Shown here one piece after another: positions 6,112 through 13,331 of a stretch of 13,900 nt of DNA. A model generated the notes under the pieces. That model saw only the letters and a program-made list of their open reading frames with translations. It was not told the origin of the DNA and did not search any database. The stretch comes from Clostridiales bacterium UBA4653 (GTDB taxonomy: Bacteria; Bacillota; Clostridia; Oscillospirales; CAG-272), in the NCBI GenBank assembly GCA_002405565.1, contig DHMB01000073.1, positions 8,174-22,073 on the forward strand, in the 5' to 3' direction. Position 1 is the first letter of the stretch, and each line of letters opens with the position of its first letter. A program made the position numbers and the translations under genes.

Positions 6112-8010
6112 TTATTTGCCAAGTTGCTTTTTAAGATCTTCCGCAACGTGACGGCTGCGCTCCTGCGCGCCCTTCCAGACAAGGTGCCAAGGGCTGTCCC
6201 AGAAGTATTCCTGCGGATAGAGACAGTTCTTATAGTCAGAAATTACGGTTATATCAAGAACCGATGTCAGCTTCTCCGTGTACTCTTTGAGCACGTCATC
6301 CGAAATTCCTTCTCCGTCCTTCTGCATTGCGGCATATGTGAAGAATACGGACACGCCTTTATCCTTCATACGTTTGACAAGCGCCGCCATTTCGTCCTTC
6401 GCACCAATGTCATAACCGAAGCTGTAACTATTGTCCCTGCCCTGAGTGACACGACCGCTCTGGTCAAGTCCGTCGCCGTATTTGCTTGTGGAATTTGTAA
6501 ACGTTCCATAGGGGAGGAACGAGTTTTTGCTTGCATTTTTAAGCTCGCCGCTCAGTCTGCTGAACGACGATATGATATCGCTGAACTGCGAGCAGTCAAC
6601 ATAGCGGAGGAAATTATAGTCGCTCTGGCGGAAGTACCACGCTCTGTATCCGATTGAGTAACTGCCGAGGGTGTTCCCTCCGGGTTCTGGAGACCAGAGA
6701 AGAATATCGCCTTCGCCCATGAAGTCTTCAATAATATCAAAATACAGAAGTCCGCTGACGTTCGCGTTTTCGCCGAAGTTGATTATAACGTATTCGCCGT
6801 CAAGCGCCTCGTCGATTATTTCGCTGTCATAGCCGTAATACGAACCGGAACCACCGACGATCACAATCTTTTTCTGATTCTTTGCCCACATAAGTCTGTC
6901 AAGATGTGTTGAGCCGTATCTTGCCCAGAAATTATAGAGCGTGAATGTGCTGTTGACATAGAAATTTTTGAAATTATCGCAACCGTCAAAGCTTTCATCG
7001 CTTATGCTGTAAGCGTCAAAGCCGCCGTCAAAAACGACTACGGTTTCAAGGTTCTGACAGTTTCTGAATGCGCCCTCCGCAACAGCGGTAACCGTCTTCG
7101 CGATAATGACCTTCTTCATATCGGCATTTTTGAATGCGCCGCTCGATATGCTGACAACATTCTTTCCGCCCATTTTGCCGGGAATACAAACGACTTCTTC
7201 ATTTCCCGTGTATCCCGTTATTTCAACGCCGCCGTCTGTGTTTTTGTATTTGAAAAGCGACGAATCGGTGTTCTTCTGCCATACGCACCAAAGATCAAGG
7301 ACAGGCTTTCCCTCTGCGTCAACTCTGCCGCCGAGAGAAACAGCCGTGCCGGTTCCGTCCTCTTTTGTGTTGTACTCGACAAGAGTATAACCGTCGCGGA
7401 CGAAATATCCGTTTTCCTGGAGAGTGTTCGGGTTATGATAACCGGTGAGCGGGAAAATATCCTCGCGCGTGGTGCTTCCTGTTGATGTTTTGCCCTCGCC
7501 TGCATGATAGACGACAGTCATGGAAGTGTTGACATAAACATCAACATTGCTTGACGTGTTGCTGACGGTGTAGGTCTTGGAAGTCGTTACTTTTGTTTTT
7601 CCGTCGTTTATAATAGCATTGCCGACAGAAATTCCGTTATAGATAAAACCATTGCGCATGGTAACGGTTATCGTGACAGACTCCTTCGAGCCGACACCCT
7701 TCTTGACTTCCGTTTCAACCGTGCAGGTTGCTTTATTGTAGTGGACTGTTACATAATTGCCCGCTTTTTCGCTTTCAATATCGAAAACTTCCTTCTGCGG
7801 ATCAACTACCGGAGGCTTTTCTTCCGTCGTTTCCGTCGCGGAAGAAGTCGTTGTCTCCGTTGAAGACCCTGAGGTTGTTCCGCCGGAGGTCGTTGTGATC
7901 GGCTCTGTCGAGCCGGAAGTTGTGGTTGTTTCTTTATCGCCCGAGGTTGTGCAGGAAACGGCAATAAAGCAGAACATCACAGCCAAAAACAATGCGATAA
8001 TTTTTTTCAT
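6112..8010 (-). CDS. Surface lipoprotein: Thr/Ser-rich linker, InlB-type repeat, BspA-type LRR, SGNH-hydrolase-like C-terminus
   Basis: This 632-residue predicted extracellular lipoprotein starts at the ATG at 8010. MKKIIALFLAVMFCFIAVSC is a lipoprotein signal with Cys20, and GGAGAG lies directly before it; an in-frame ATG at 8064 would add 18 residues inside purA and is less likely. Residues 21-65 are a Thr/Ser/Gly-rich linker, suited to crossing the cell wall. About 78-165 looks like a beta-rich domain. About 166-245 resembles a Listeria-Bacteroides (InlB B-type) repeat, ending in GYTLVEYNTKEDGTG and LWCVW. About 250-355 reads as BspA-like leucine-rich repeats (VVSISSGAFKNADMKKVII, then AEGAFRNCQNLETVVV). 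From about 378 the chain looks like an SGNH/GDSL-type acylhydrolase: VIVGGSGSYYG (candidate Ser388), VIINFGENAN (409-417) and FWDSPWHLVWKGAQ with D605/H609 near the end. Substrate is unknown; cell-wall or polysaccharide deacylation is a family-level guess. It follows purA by 10 nt. Confidence 0.8.
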   Translation of the reverse strand: MKKIIALFLAVMFCFIAVSCTTSGDKETTTTSGSTEPITTTSGGTTSGSSTETTTSSATETTEEKPPVVDPQKEVFDIESEKAGNYVTVHYNKATCTVETEVKKGVGSKESVTITVTMRNGFIYNGISVGNAIINDGKTKVTTSKTYTVSNTSSNVDVYVNTSMTVVYHAGEGKTSTGSTTREDIFPLTGYHNPNTLQENGYFVRDGYTLVEYNTKEDGTGTAVSLGGRVDAEGKPVLDLWCVWQKNTDSSLFKYKNTDGGVEITGYTGNEEVVCIPGKMGGKNVVSISSGAFKNADMKKVIIAKTVTAVAEGAFRNCQNLETVVVFDGGFDAYSISDESFDGCDNFKNFYVNSTFTLYNFWARYGSTHLDRLMWAKNQKKIVIVGGSGSYYGYDSEIIDEALDGEYVIINFGENANVSGLLYFDIIEDFMGEGDILLWSPEPGGNTLGSYSIGYRAWYFRQSDYNFLRYVDCSQFSDIISSFSRLSGELKNASKNSFLPYGTFTNSTSKYGDGLDQSGRVTQGRDNSYSFGYDIGAKDEMAALVKRMKDKGVSVFFTYAAMQKDGEGISDDVLKEYTEKLTSVLDITVISDYKNCLYPQEYFWDSPWHLVWKGAQERSRHVAEDLKKQLGK

Positions 8011-8020
8011 TTTTCTCTCC

Positions 8021-9292
8021 TTACATTTCAAAATATTCATCTCTGCCCGCGCCGACAGAAACATATTTGATCTTGCAGTTCGTCATCTTCTGAATATAGA
8101 GTATATAGTCCTTTGCAGCCTGCGGAAGCTCGTCAAAGCTTCTGCAACCGCTGATGTCCTTGTTCCAGCCGGGGAGATACTCATAAACAGGCTTTGCCTC
8201 TTCAAGCGCCTTGCCGGACGGGAAAACATCTGTTATCTCTCCGTAAACATCATATTTGACGCAAACGGGAATCTTGTCAAGATACGAAAGAACATCAAGC
8301 TTTGTGAGCGCGATTTCGTCCGCTCCCTGCATAAGAATTCCGTATTTTGATGCGGGAATGTCAAATCCTCCGACTCTTCTCGGTCTGCCTGTCGCGGCAC
8401 CGTATTCGTTGCCGGCGTCACGGAGAGCCTTACCCTCTTCGCCGAACAGCTCGCATGTGAACGGGCCCTCGCCGACACAGCTCGAATATGCCTTCATTAT
8501 ACCGATAGCCTTATCGAGCTTCTTTGAAGGAATTCCCGCGCCGATCGGAGCATATGCGGAAATTGTCGATGACGCGGAGGTATAAGGATAGATACCGAAA
8601 TCGATATCGCGGAGAGCGCCGAGCTGCGCTTCAAACATTACATTTTTGCCGTTTGCGATTGCATTTTCAAGGTATTCCGTCGTGTTGCAGATATAATCCT
8701 TGAAAGGAAGTCCGTATTTTTCAAGCCAGGCAACCATATCGTCAGCTGAGATCGGCTCGTGACCGTAACCCTTTTCGATTGTGAGGTTTTTCCATTCGAC
8801 TATTGCGGGAAGGCGTTTCTTTGTATCCTCCATATGGAGCAGATCGCCCATGCGGAGCGTCTTTTTCATATATTTATCTGCATAGACGGGAGAAATACCG
8901 CGCCTTGTCGAGCCGAATTTTGCGTCGCCGAGTCTGTCCTCTTCGAGGCAGTCGAGGAGCTTATGATAAGGCATACATATTGTTGCCCTGTCGCTGATTT
9001 TGAGATGATCGGGCGTAATCTCGATTCCCGCGTCGCGCAGGCGCTGTACCTCTCCGAAGAGATGTTCAACATCGATGACCATTCCCGGCCCCATAATGTT
9101 TACCGTTTCGTCACGGAGTATTCCCGAGGGAAGAAGATTGAGGATGAATTTTCCCTTCTCGTTTACAACGGTGTGTCCCGCGTTGTTGCCGCCCTGATAT
9201 CTTGAAACGATATCATATTTTTCGCTGAGAAGGTCGACCATTCTACCCTTTCCTTCGTCGCCCCAGTTGATTCCAACAATTGCCGTAAGCAT
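8021..9292 (-). CDS. purA: Adenylosuccinate synthetase
   Basis: PurA joins IMP and aspartate using GTP to form adenylosuccinate, the first committed step from IMP to AMP, in the cytoplasm. The chosen start at 9292 gives 423 residues (the family is about 425-435), beginning MLTAIVGINWGDEGKG; GAGGT at 9304-9300, overlapping the purB stop, is its ribosome binding site. An upstream in-frame ATG at 9310 lies inside purB and lacks a good site. Motifs: GDEGKG P-loop (11-16) with catalytic Asp12, NAGHT with His40, TRRGISPVYADK (129-140), TGRPRRVGGFD (301-311), TKLDVL (330-335) and a terminal SVGAGRDEYFEM. One key segment differs from textbook enzymes: FEAQLGALRDIDFG at 220-233, where E. coli-type enzymes have F-E-G-A-Q-G-x-L-L-D-I-D-H-G, so the IMP-site Gln is displaced by one position. 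This is probably a clade variant of active enzymes, because all catalytic residues remain. Confidence 0.95.
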   Translation of the reverse strand: MLTAIVGINWGDEGKGRMVDLLSEKYDIVSRYQGGNNAGHTVVNEKGKFILNLLPSGILRDETVNIMGPGMVIDVEHLFGEVQRLRDAGIEITPDHLKISDRATICMPYHKLLDCLEEDRLGDAKFGSTRRGISPVYADKYMKKTLRMGDLLHMEDTKKRLPAIVEWKNLTIEKGYGHEPISADDMVAWLEKYGLPFKDYICNTTEYLENAIANGKNVMFEAQLGALRDIDFGIYPYTSASSTISAYAPIGAGIPSKKLDKAIGIMKAYSSCVGEGPFTCELFGEEGKALRDAGNEYGAATGRPRRVGGFDIPASKYGILMQGADEIALTKLDVLSYLDKIPVCVKYDVYGEITDVFPSGKALEEAKPVYEYLPGWNKDISGCRSFDELPQAAKDYILYIQKMTNCKIKYVSVGAGRDEYFEM

Positions 9293-9302
9293 TTTCTTTA
9301 CC

Positions 9303-10733
9303 TCACACATTTATTTTTATATTTATTCCAAGCAGGTCGCCGTTCTCTGCAAGAACCGGATTGACATAGCCGGAAATAAAATCTTCTGTTTGCTTTTCCG
9401 CACAGCCCGTAAAGGTTTTGGGGTCGGAAAGCTCATCCATTTCGGATTTCGCCAGCCCGAAGGCGGGGTCGCTTAATATACGGTCAAGAAGATCGTTTTT
9501 CCCGCCGGAAAGCTTCATCTCCTTTGCGACTGCAACGCTGTGCACTCTTATAGCCTCGTGCAGAGCCTGTCTGTCGCCGCCTTTTTTGACGCAATACATA
9601 AGTATGTTTTCCGTCGCCATAAAAGGAAGCTCTTCATCGAGATGACGCTTGATTATTGCGGGATATACGCTGCCGCCGGAAATGACGTTTATATAAAGCG
9701 AAAGTATTGCGTCCGTTGCAAGGAACGCTTCCGGAACGGATATTCTCTTGTTTGCCGAGTCGTCAAGCGTTCTTTCGAGCCACTGTGATGCCGCCGTCAC
9801 GGCAGGGTTCATAACGTCTGCCATAACGTATCTTGAAAGCGAAGCTATTCTCTCGCTTCTCATCGGGTTGCGCTTGTATGCCATTGCGGACGACCCTATC
9901 TGCCCCGCTTCAAACGGCTCGTCGAATTCCTTCAGATGAGACAAAAGCCTTATGTCGCCTGCGAATTTTGATGCGCTCTGCGCTATTCCGCAGAGCACGG
10001 AAAGCACATCATAATCCAGCTTTCTTGAATACGTCTGCCCCGAAACCGGAACGCAACCGTCAAAGCCCATTTTTTCGGCTATCAGCTTTTCCAGTGCCGA
10101 GACCTTTTCCGTATCGCCTTCAAAAAGCTCAAGGAAGCTCGCCGAGGTGCCTGTCGTTCCCTTGCAACCGAGGAGCTTCATCTCCGAGAGCTGAAAATCC
10201 AGATGGCGAAGGTCAGAAAGCAGGTCGTTACACCAAAGGGTCGCGCGCTTGCCCATAGTCGTCGGCTGTGCCGCCTGAAAATGCGTATATGCAAGCGTCG
10301 GAAGCGACTTATACTCAAGCGCGAAATCCGCTGTTGCCTTTATAGCGTTTACGAGCAGCTTCTTTATCTGCAAAAGCGCAGCACGCATAAGTATAACGTC
10401 CGTATTGTCGCCGACGTAGCACGACGTAGCGCCGAGATGAATTATTCCCTTCGCCTTCGGGCAGGCATCGCCGAAGGTCTTGACGTGCGCCATTACGTCG
10501 TGACGCACCTCTGACTCGTACTTTGCGGCAAGATCGTAATCAATGTCGTAAATGTGCGCCTTCATCTCGTCAATCTGCTCGTCCGTTATATCGAGGCCGA
10601 GCTGCTTTTCGCTCTCCGCAAGCGCAATCCAGAGCTTTCTCCAGGTTGAAAACTTTTCGTCCGGAGAGAAGATCTGCTTCATTTCCGTACTTGCGTAGCG
10701 CGAGCAAAGCGGGCTTTCATATGTATTTTTCAT
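9303..10733 (-). CDS. purB: Adenylosuccinate lyase, long eukaryote-like type
   Basis: PurB cleaves SAICAR to AICAR and adenylosuccinate to AMP, each with release of fumarate; the second reaction directly follows PurA, encoded next. The product is 476 residues, longer than Bacillus PurB (about 430) and close to human ADSL. The fumarase/aspartase superfamily signature SSAMAYKRNPMRSERI (281-296) carries the catalytic-base Ser loop. Other landmarks are RHDVMAHV (77-84), LGATSCYVGDNTD (100-112), YTHFQAAQPTT with His151, KGTTGTSASFLELFEGD (191-207), ERTLDDSANKRI and LPFMATENI. Several of these are near-identical to the animal enzyme as I recall it. The usual Pro of the signature (S-S-x-M-P-Y-K) is Ala285. 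AAGGACA precedes the ATG at 10733. It lies 9 nt after pyrG; the purA ribosome binding site overlaps its stop. Confidence 0.96.
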   Translation of the reverse strand: MKNTYESPLCSRYASTEMKQIFSPDEKFSTWRKLWIALAESEKQLGLDITDEQIDEMKAHIYDIDYDLAAKYESEVRHDVMAHVKTFGDACPKAKGIIHLGATSCYVGDNTDVILMRAALLQIKKLLVNAIKATADFALEYKSLPTLAYTHFQAAQPTTMGKRATLWCNDLLSDLRHLDFQLSEMKLLGCKGTTGTSASFLELFEGDTEKVSALEKLIAEKMGFDGCVPVSGQTYSRKLDYDVLSVLCGIAQSASKFAGDIRLLSHLKEFDEPFEAGQIGSSAMAYKRNPMRSERIASLSRYVMADVMNPAVTAASQWLERTLDDSANKRISVPEAFLATDAILSLYINVISGGSVYPAIIKRHLDEELPFMATENILMYCVKKGGDRQALHEAIRVHSVAVAKEMKLSGGKNDLLDRILSDPAFGLAKSEMDELSDPKTFTGCAEKQTEDFISGYVNPVLAENGDLLGINIKINV

Positions 10734-10742
10734 AGCCTGTCC

Positions 10743-12362
10743 TTAATTTTTATTTTCTTTTTCCGATTTTTCGAGCGCCGCGCCGACAAATCCGAGGAAA
10801 AGCGGATGGGGCTTGTTCGGTCTGCTCTTGAATTCCGGATGATACTGAACGCCGACATAAAACGGTCTTTCCGTTATTTCAACTGTCTCAACAAGCCTTC
10901 CGTCCGGCGAGGTGCCGCTTATGTTCAGACCCGCCGCCTGAATCTCATCGCGATAGTCATTGTTGAATTCATAGCGATGGCGGTGTCTCTCGGCGATTTC
11001 GTCCTTACCGTAGAGGCGTTTCATCGTCGTTCCGTCCTTTATCTTGCAGGGATAGCTGCCAAGACGAAGCGTGCCGCCCTTATCGATCTCGTCGCTCTGA
11101 CCGGACATAAAATCAATGACCTTATGAGCGGAATCGGGATCGAATTCGCCGGAGTTTGCGTCCTTATAGCCGAGAACGTCTCTCGCATATTCGATGACGG
11201 CAATCTGCATTCCGAGACATATCCCGAAATACGGAACGTTGTTTTCCCTTGCGTATTTCGCCGCGGCAATCTTGCCTTCAATGCCCCTGTTGCCGAAGCC
11301 TCCCGGAACAAGTATGCCCGAAACATCAGAGAATACTTCCGCAGCGTTTTCGTCCGTTACGGTTTCGGAGTCTATCCATTTTATTTTAACGTGTGTACCA
11401 AGCTCATAACCCGCATGGCGCAGAGCCTCGGCAACGGAGAGATAAGCGTCGTGAAGCTGAACGTATTTGCCGACAAGCGCAATGCTGACCGTCTTTTTTC
11501 TGTTTTCAATCCTGTCAACAAGCGCTCTCCATTCGGAAAGGTCGGGCTTCGGAGCGTCGATATGAAGCTCGCGGCAGACTATGTCCGAAAAATGAGATTT
11601 TTCAAGCATAAGCGGCGCTTCATAAAGCACGGGGAGCGTCATATTTTCTATAACGCAATCGGGCTTTACGTTGCAGAAGTTTGCAATCTTGCGGAATATG
11701 CTCTCGTCCTCTATCGGCTCATCACAACGGAGAATGAGTATATCGGGGTTTATTCCCGAGCCCTGCAATTCCTTTACAGAGTGCTGGGTCGGCTTTGATT
11801 TATGTTCGCCGGACGCTTTGAGATAAGGAACGAGGGTAACGTGTATGTAAAGCGAGTTTTCCTCGCCGACCTCGTGCCCGACCTGACGTATCGCCTCTAT
11901 ATAAGGCTGGCTTTCAATATCTCCCGTCGTGCCGCCGATTTCGGTTATAACGACGTCCGCCGCCGTTTTTTTGCCGACGGTATATATGAATTTCTTTATC
12001 TCGTCCGTGATATGCGGGATTATCTGAACTGTGCTTCCGAGGTATTCTCCCCTGCGCTCCTTTGAAAGCACGTTTGAAAAGACCTTGCCCGTTGTAAGGT
12101 TTGAATACTTGTTCAGATCTTCGTCTATAAATCTTTCGTAATGACCGAGGTCAAGATCCGTTTCCGCGCCGTCCTCGGTGACATAGACCTCGCCATGCTG
12201 ATACGGGCTCATTGTGCCGGGGTCAACGTTTATATAAGGGTCGAGCTTCTGCGCCGCAACCTTGAGCCCCCTTGCCTTGAGCAATCTTCCCAGAGACGCC
12301 GCCGTTATTCCTTTTCCGAGTCCGGAAACGACACCTCCCGTTACAAAAATATATTTGGTCAT
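10743..12362 (-). CDS. pyrG: CTP synthase (glutamine-hydrolysing)
   Basis: PyrG aminates UTP to CTP using ATP and ammonia from glutamine, the last step of pyrimidine nucleotide synthesis, and is allosterically driven by GTP. Starting at 12362 (MTKYIFVTGGVVSGLGKG) gives 539 residues, the usual family length; the alternative upstream ATG at 12389 would add nine atypical residues. The amidoligase domain (about 1-270) has the P-loop GGVVSGLGKG (9-18), LDPYINVDPGTMSPYQHGEV (40-59) and EIGGTTGDIES (141-151). The glutamine amidotransferase domain (about 292-530) has the oxyanion region LVPGGFGNRG (351-360), nucleophile Cys382 in PYFGICLGMQ, and the His508/Glu510 pair in VQYHPEF. GAGGGGA lies about 11 nt before the ATG. 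It is the first gene of the minus-strand operon, behind a clear sigma-A promoter. Its leader lacks the initial G run and terminator known from the Bacillus pyrG attenuation mechanism. Confidence 0.97.
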   Translation of the reverse strand: MTKYIFVTGGVVSGLGKGITAASLGRLLKARGLKVAAQKLDPYINVDPGTMSPYQHGEVYVTEDGAETDLDLGHYERFIDEDLNKYSNLTTGKVFSNVLSKERRGEYLGSTVQIIPHITDEIKKFIYTVGKKTAADVVITEIGGTTGDIESQPYIEAIRQVGHEVGEENSLYIHVTLVPYLKASGEHKSKPTQHSVKELQGSGINPDILILRCDEPIEDESIFRKIANFCNVKPDCVIENMTLPVLYEAPLMLEKSHFSDIVCRELHIDAPKPDLSEWRALVDRIENRKKTVSIALVGKYVQLHDAYLSVAEALRHAGYELGTHVKIKWIDSETVTDENAAEVFSDVSGILVPGGFGNRGIEGKIAAAKYARENNVPYFGICLGMQIAVIEYARDVLGYKDANSGEFDPDSAHKVIDFMSGQSDEIDKGGTLRLGSYPCKIKDGTTMKRLYGKDEIAERHRHRYEFNNDYRDEIQAAGLNISGTSPDGRLVETVEITERPFYVGVQYHPEFKSRPNKPHPLFLGFVGAALEKSEKENKN

Positions 12363-12393
12363 AAATAGACGTCTCCCCTCTCGACACATAATT

Positions 12394-12415
12394 TCTGCCG
12401 CTCTTTTCCGGCAGA
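12394..12415 (-). other. Hairpin in the pyrG leader RNA
   Basis: TCTGCCG and CGGCAGA form a perfect 7-bp stem with an 8-base loop in the leader, about 10 nt after the predicted transcription start and 32 nt before the pyrG ATG. No T run follows on either strand, so it is not an ordinary terminator. A 5'-stabilising hairpin or a protein-binding element is possible. Confidence 0.5.
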
Positions 12416-12431
12416 TAACAAAACAACACTA

Positions 12432-12460
12432 AGTATATCATAAAGGTGACCCTTTTTCAA
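12432..12460 (-). promoter_or_regulatory. Sigma-A promoter of the pyrG-purB-purA-lipoprotein operon
   Basis: On the minus strand, TTGAAA (12460-12455) and TATACT (12437-12432) are separated by exactly 17 bases. A start site near 12425 would leave a leader of about 60 nt before pyrG. Both hexamers are one mismatch from consensus. No other credible promoter is seen between here and the lipoprotein gene, consistent with a four-gene transcript. Confidence 0.8.
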
Positions 12461-12469
12461 TATGATATA
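12434..12469. promoter_or_regulatory. Nested inverted repeat overlapping the pyrG promoter (possible operator)
   Basis: TATATCATA (12434-12442) and TATGATATA (12461-12469) are perfect 9-bp inverted arms 18 bases apart. Inside lies a second palindrome AAGG-TGAC-CCTT (12443-12454). The left arm covers most of the -10 element and the right arm abuts the -35 element, so a bound dimer would block RNA polymerase. The arms are AT-rich, so chance cannot be excluded. I do not recognise the motif. Confidence 0.4.
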
Positions 12470-12497
12470 TAAATAAAAATTCAACTATTTTTCAGTC

Positions 12498-12531
12498 ATT
12501 TCCGAAGTTTGATTTGTGCAAATTCGGATTT
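12498..12531. promoter_or_regulatory. Putative PurR operator: inverted PurBox pair
   Basis: The plus-strand box ATTTCCGAAGTTT (12498-12510) matches the Gram-positive PurBox consensus AWWWCCGAACWWT, as I recall it, at 12 of 13 positions. The minus-strand box AAATCCGAATTTG (12531-12519) matches at 11 of 13. The central CGAA and TTCG are 16 bases apart, in the inverted arrangement known for Bacillus PurR sites. In Bacillus, PurR represses purine genes and is relieved of DNA by PRPP. The pair lies upstream of the pyrG -35 element and also about 23 bp upstream of the -35 element of the divergent exporter. No purR gene is in the window, so the regulator is inferred. Confidence 0.6.
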
Positions 12532-12553
12532 GCCGTAATTTGTGCGATATATA

Positions 12554-12582
12554 TTGACAACAGCAGTTTTTTGCTGTATAAT
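12554..12582 (+). promoter_or_regulatory. Full-consensus sigma-A promoter of the ABC exporter operon
   Basis: TTGACA (12554-12559), a 17-base spacer and TATAAT (12577-12582) match the sigma-A consensus at every position. The predicted start near 12589 leaves a leader of about 36 nt to the ATG at 12625. A promoter this strong normally needs a repressor to be kept low, which fits the inverted repeat in its spacer. Confidence 0.9.
12560..12577. promoter_or_regulatory. Inverted repeat inside the exporter promoter spacer (possible operator)
   Basis: ACAGCA (12560-12565) and TGCTGT (12572-12577) are perfect inverted arms around GTTTTT. They fill the spacer between -35 and -10 almost exactly. No T run follows, so it is not a terminator. 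Small dyads in this position are typical of repressor sites; the regulator cannot be named. Confidence 0.5.
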
Positions 12583-12624
12583 ATACCAACCGCTCTATAT
12601 CAATTAAAAGCAGAGGTTATCAAA

Positions 12625-13329
12625 ATGCTGAGAATTTCACATCTTACAAAAACATACGGCGAAAAGAAAGCCGTCGATGATCTTTCCCTGCACATTGCGC
12701 CGGGAGAAATATACGGATTCATCGGTCATAACGGCGCCGGAAAAACAACAACACTCAAGGCTTCCGTCGGTATTCTTTCCTTCGATGAAGGCGAGATAAG
12801 AATAAACAGGATGTCGATAAAAGACGACCCGATTGAATGTAAAAAGCTCATAGCTTACATTCCCGACAATCCCGATCTTTACGAATTCATGACAGGAATA
12901 AAATATCTCAATTTCATTGCCGATATTTTTGAAGTCAGTCCTGCCGTCCGCAAAGAAAAAATTGCAAAATATGCGGACATGTTTGAAATAACGCAGGATC
13001 TTGCAAACCCGATATCCGCATATTCGCACGGTATGAAGCAGAAGCTAGCAATAATTTCGGCATGGATACATGACCCGAAACTCATAATCATGGATGAACC
13101 GTTTGTCGGTCTCGACCCCAAAGCCGCCCATATTCTCAAAGGAATGATGAGAGACGTATGCAACAGCGGCGGCGCGATATTCTTCTCAACTCACGTTCTT
13201 GAAGTCGCGGAAAAGCTCTGCGATAAGGTTGCGATAATCAAGGGCGGAAAGCTGATAAAATCCGGCACCATGGAAGAGGTCAAGGGCGATTCGTCACTTG
13301 AAGACGTATTCCTTGAACTGGAGGACTGA
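12625..13329 (+). CDS. ABC exporter ATP-binding protein
   Basis: This 234-residue single-domain ABC ATPase works with the membrane protein encoded next. The start at 12625 (MLRISHLTKTYG) is chosen because the reading frame upstream runs through the consensus promoter, the family begins here, and AGAGGT lies at a suitable distance. Motifs: Walker A GHNGAGKT (34-41), YIPDNPDLYEFMTG in the Q-loop region (78-91, with Asp-Asn where Gln is usual), signature YSHGMKQK (133-140), Walker B LIIMDEP (153-159), D-loop GLDP (162-165) and switch His190 in FSTHVLEVAE. This is the pattern of the bacitracin/Ytr-type ABC-2 exporter ATPases. The 3' end contains the ribosome binding site of the permease gene, so the two are translationally coupled. 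The substrate is unknown; the PurBox pair upstream may be purely for pyrG. Confidence 0.92.
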   Translation: MLRISHLTKTYGEKKAVDDLSLHIAPGEIYGFIGHNGAGKTTTLKASVGILSFDEGEIRINRMSIKDDPIECKKLIAYIPDNPDLYEFMTGIKYLNFIADIFEVSPAVRKEKIAKYADMFEITQDLANPISAYSHGMKQKLAIISAWIHDPKLIIMDEPFVGLDPKAAHILKGMMRDVCNSGGAIFFSTHVLEVAEKLCDKVAIIKGGKLIKSGTMEEVKGDSSLEDVFLELED

Positions 13330-13331
13330 AA

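Noticed and set aside
10806..11798. Plus-strand open frame of 330 codons opposite pyrG
   Set aside because: It lies wholly inside the certain CTP synthase gene and shows no family motif; it is a mirror of codon bias.
12363..12431. Bacillus-type pyrG attenuation (initial G run plus terminator in the leader)
   Set aside because: The predicted start region reads TAGTGTTG with no GGG, and the leader hairpin has no T run after it.
12560..12577. Hairpin ACAGCA-N6-TGCTGT as a terminator
   Set aside because: No T run follows, and it lies inside the spacer of a consensus promoter; an operator is the better reading.
12514..12624. N-terminal extension of the exporter ATPase from an ATG at 12514
   Set aside because: The extension would span the perfect TTGACA/TATAAT promoter and a PurBox half, and ABC ATPases of this type begin at the MLRISHLTKTYG position.
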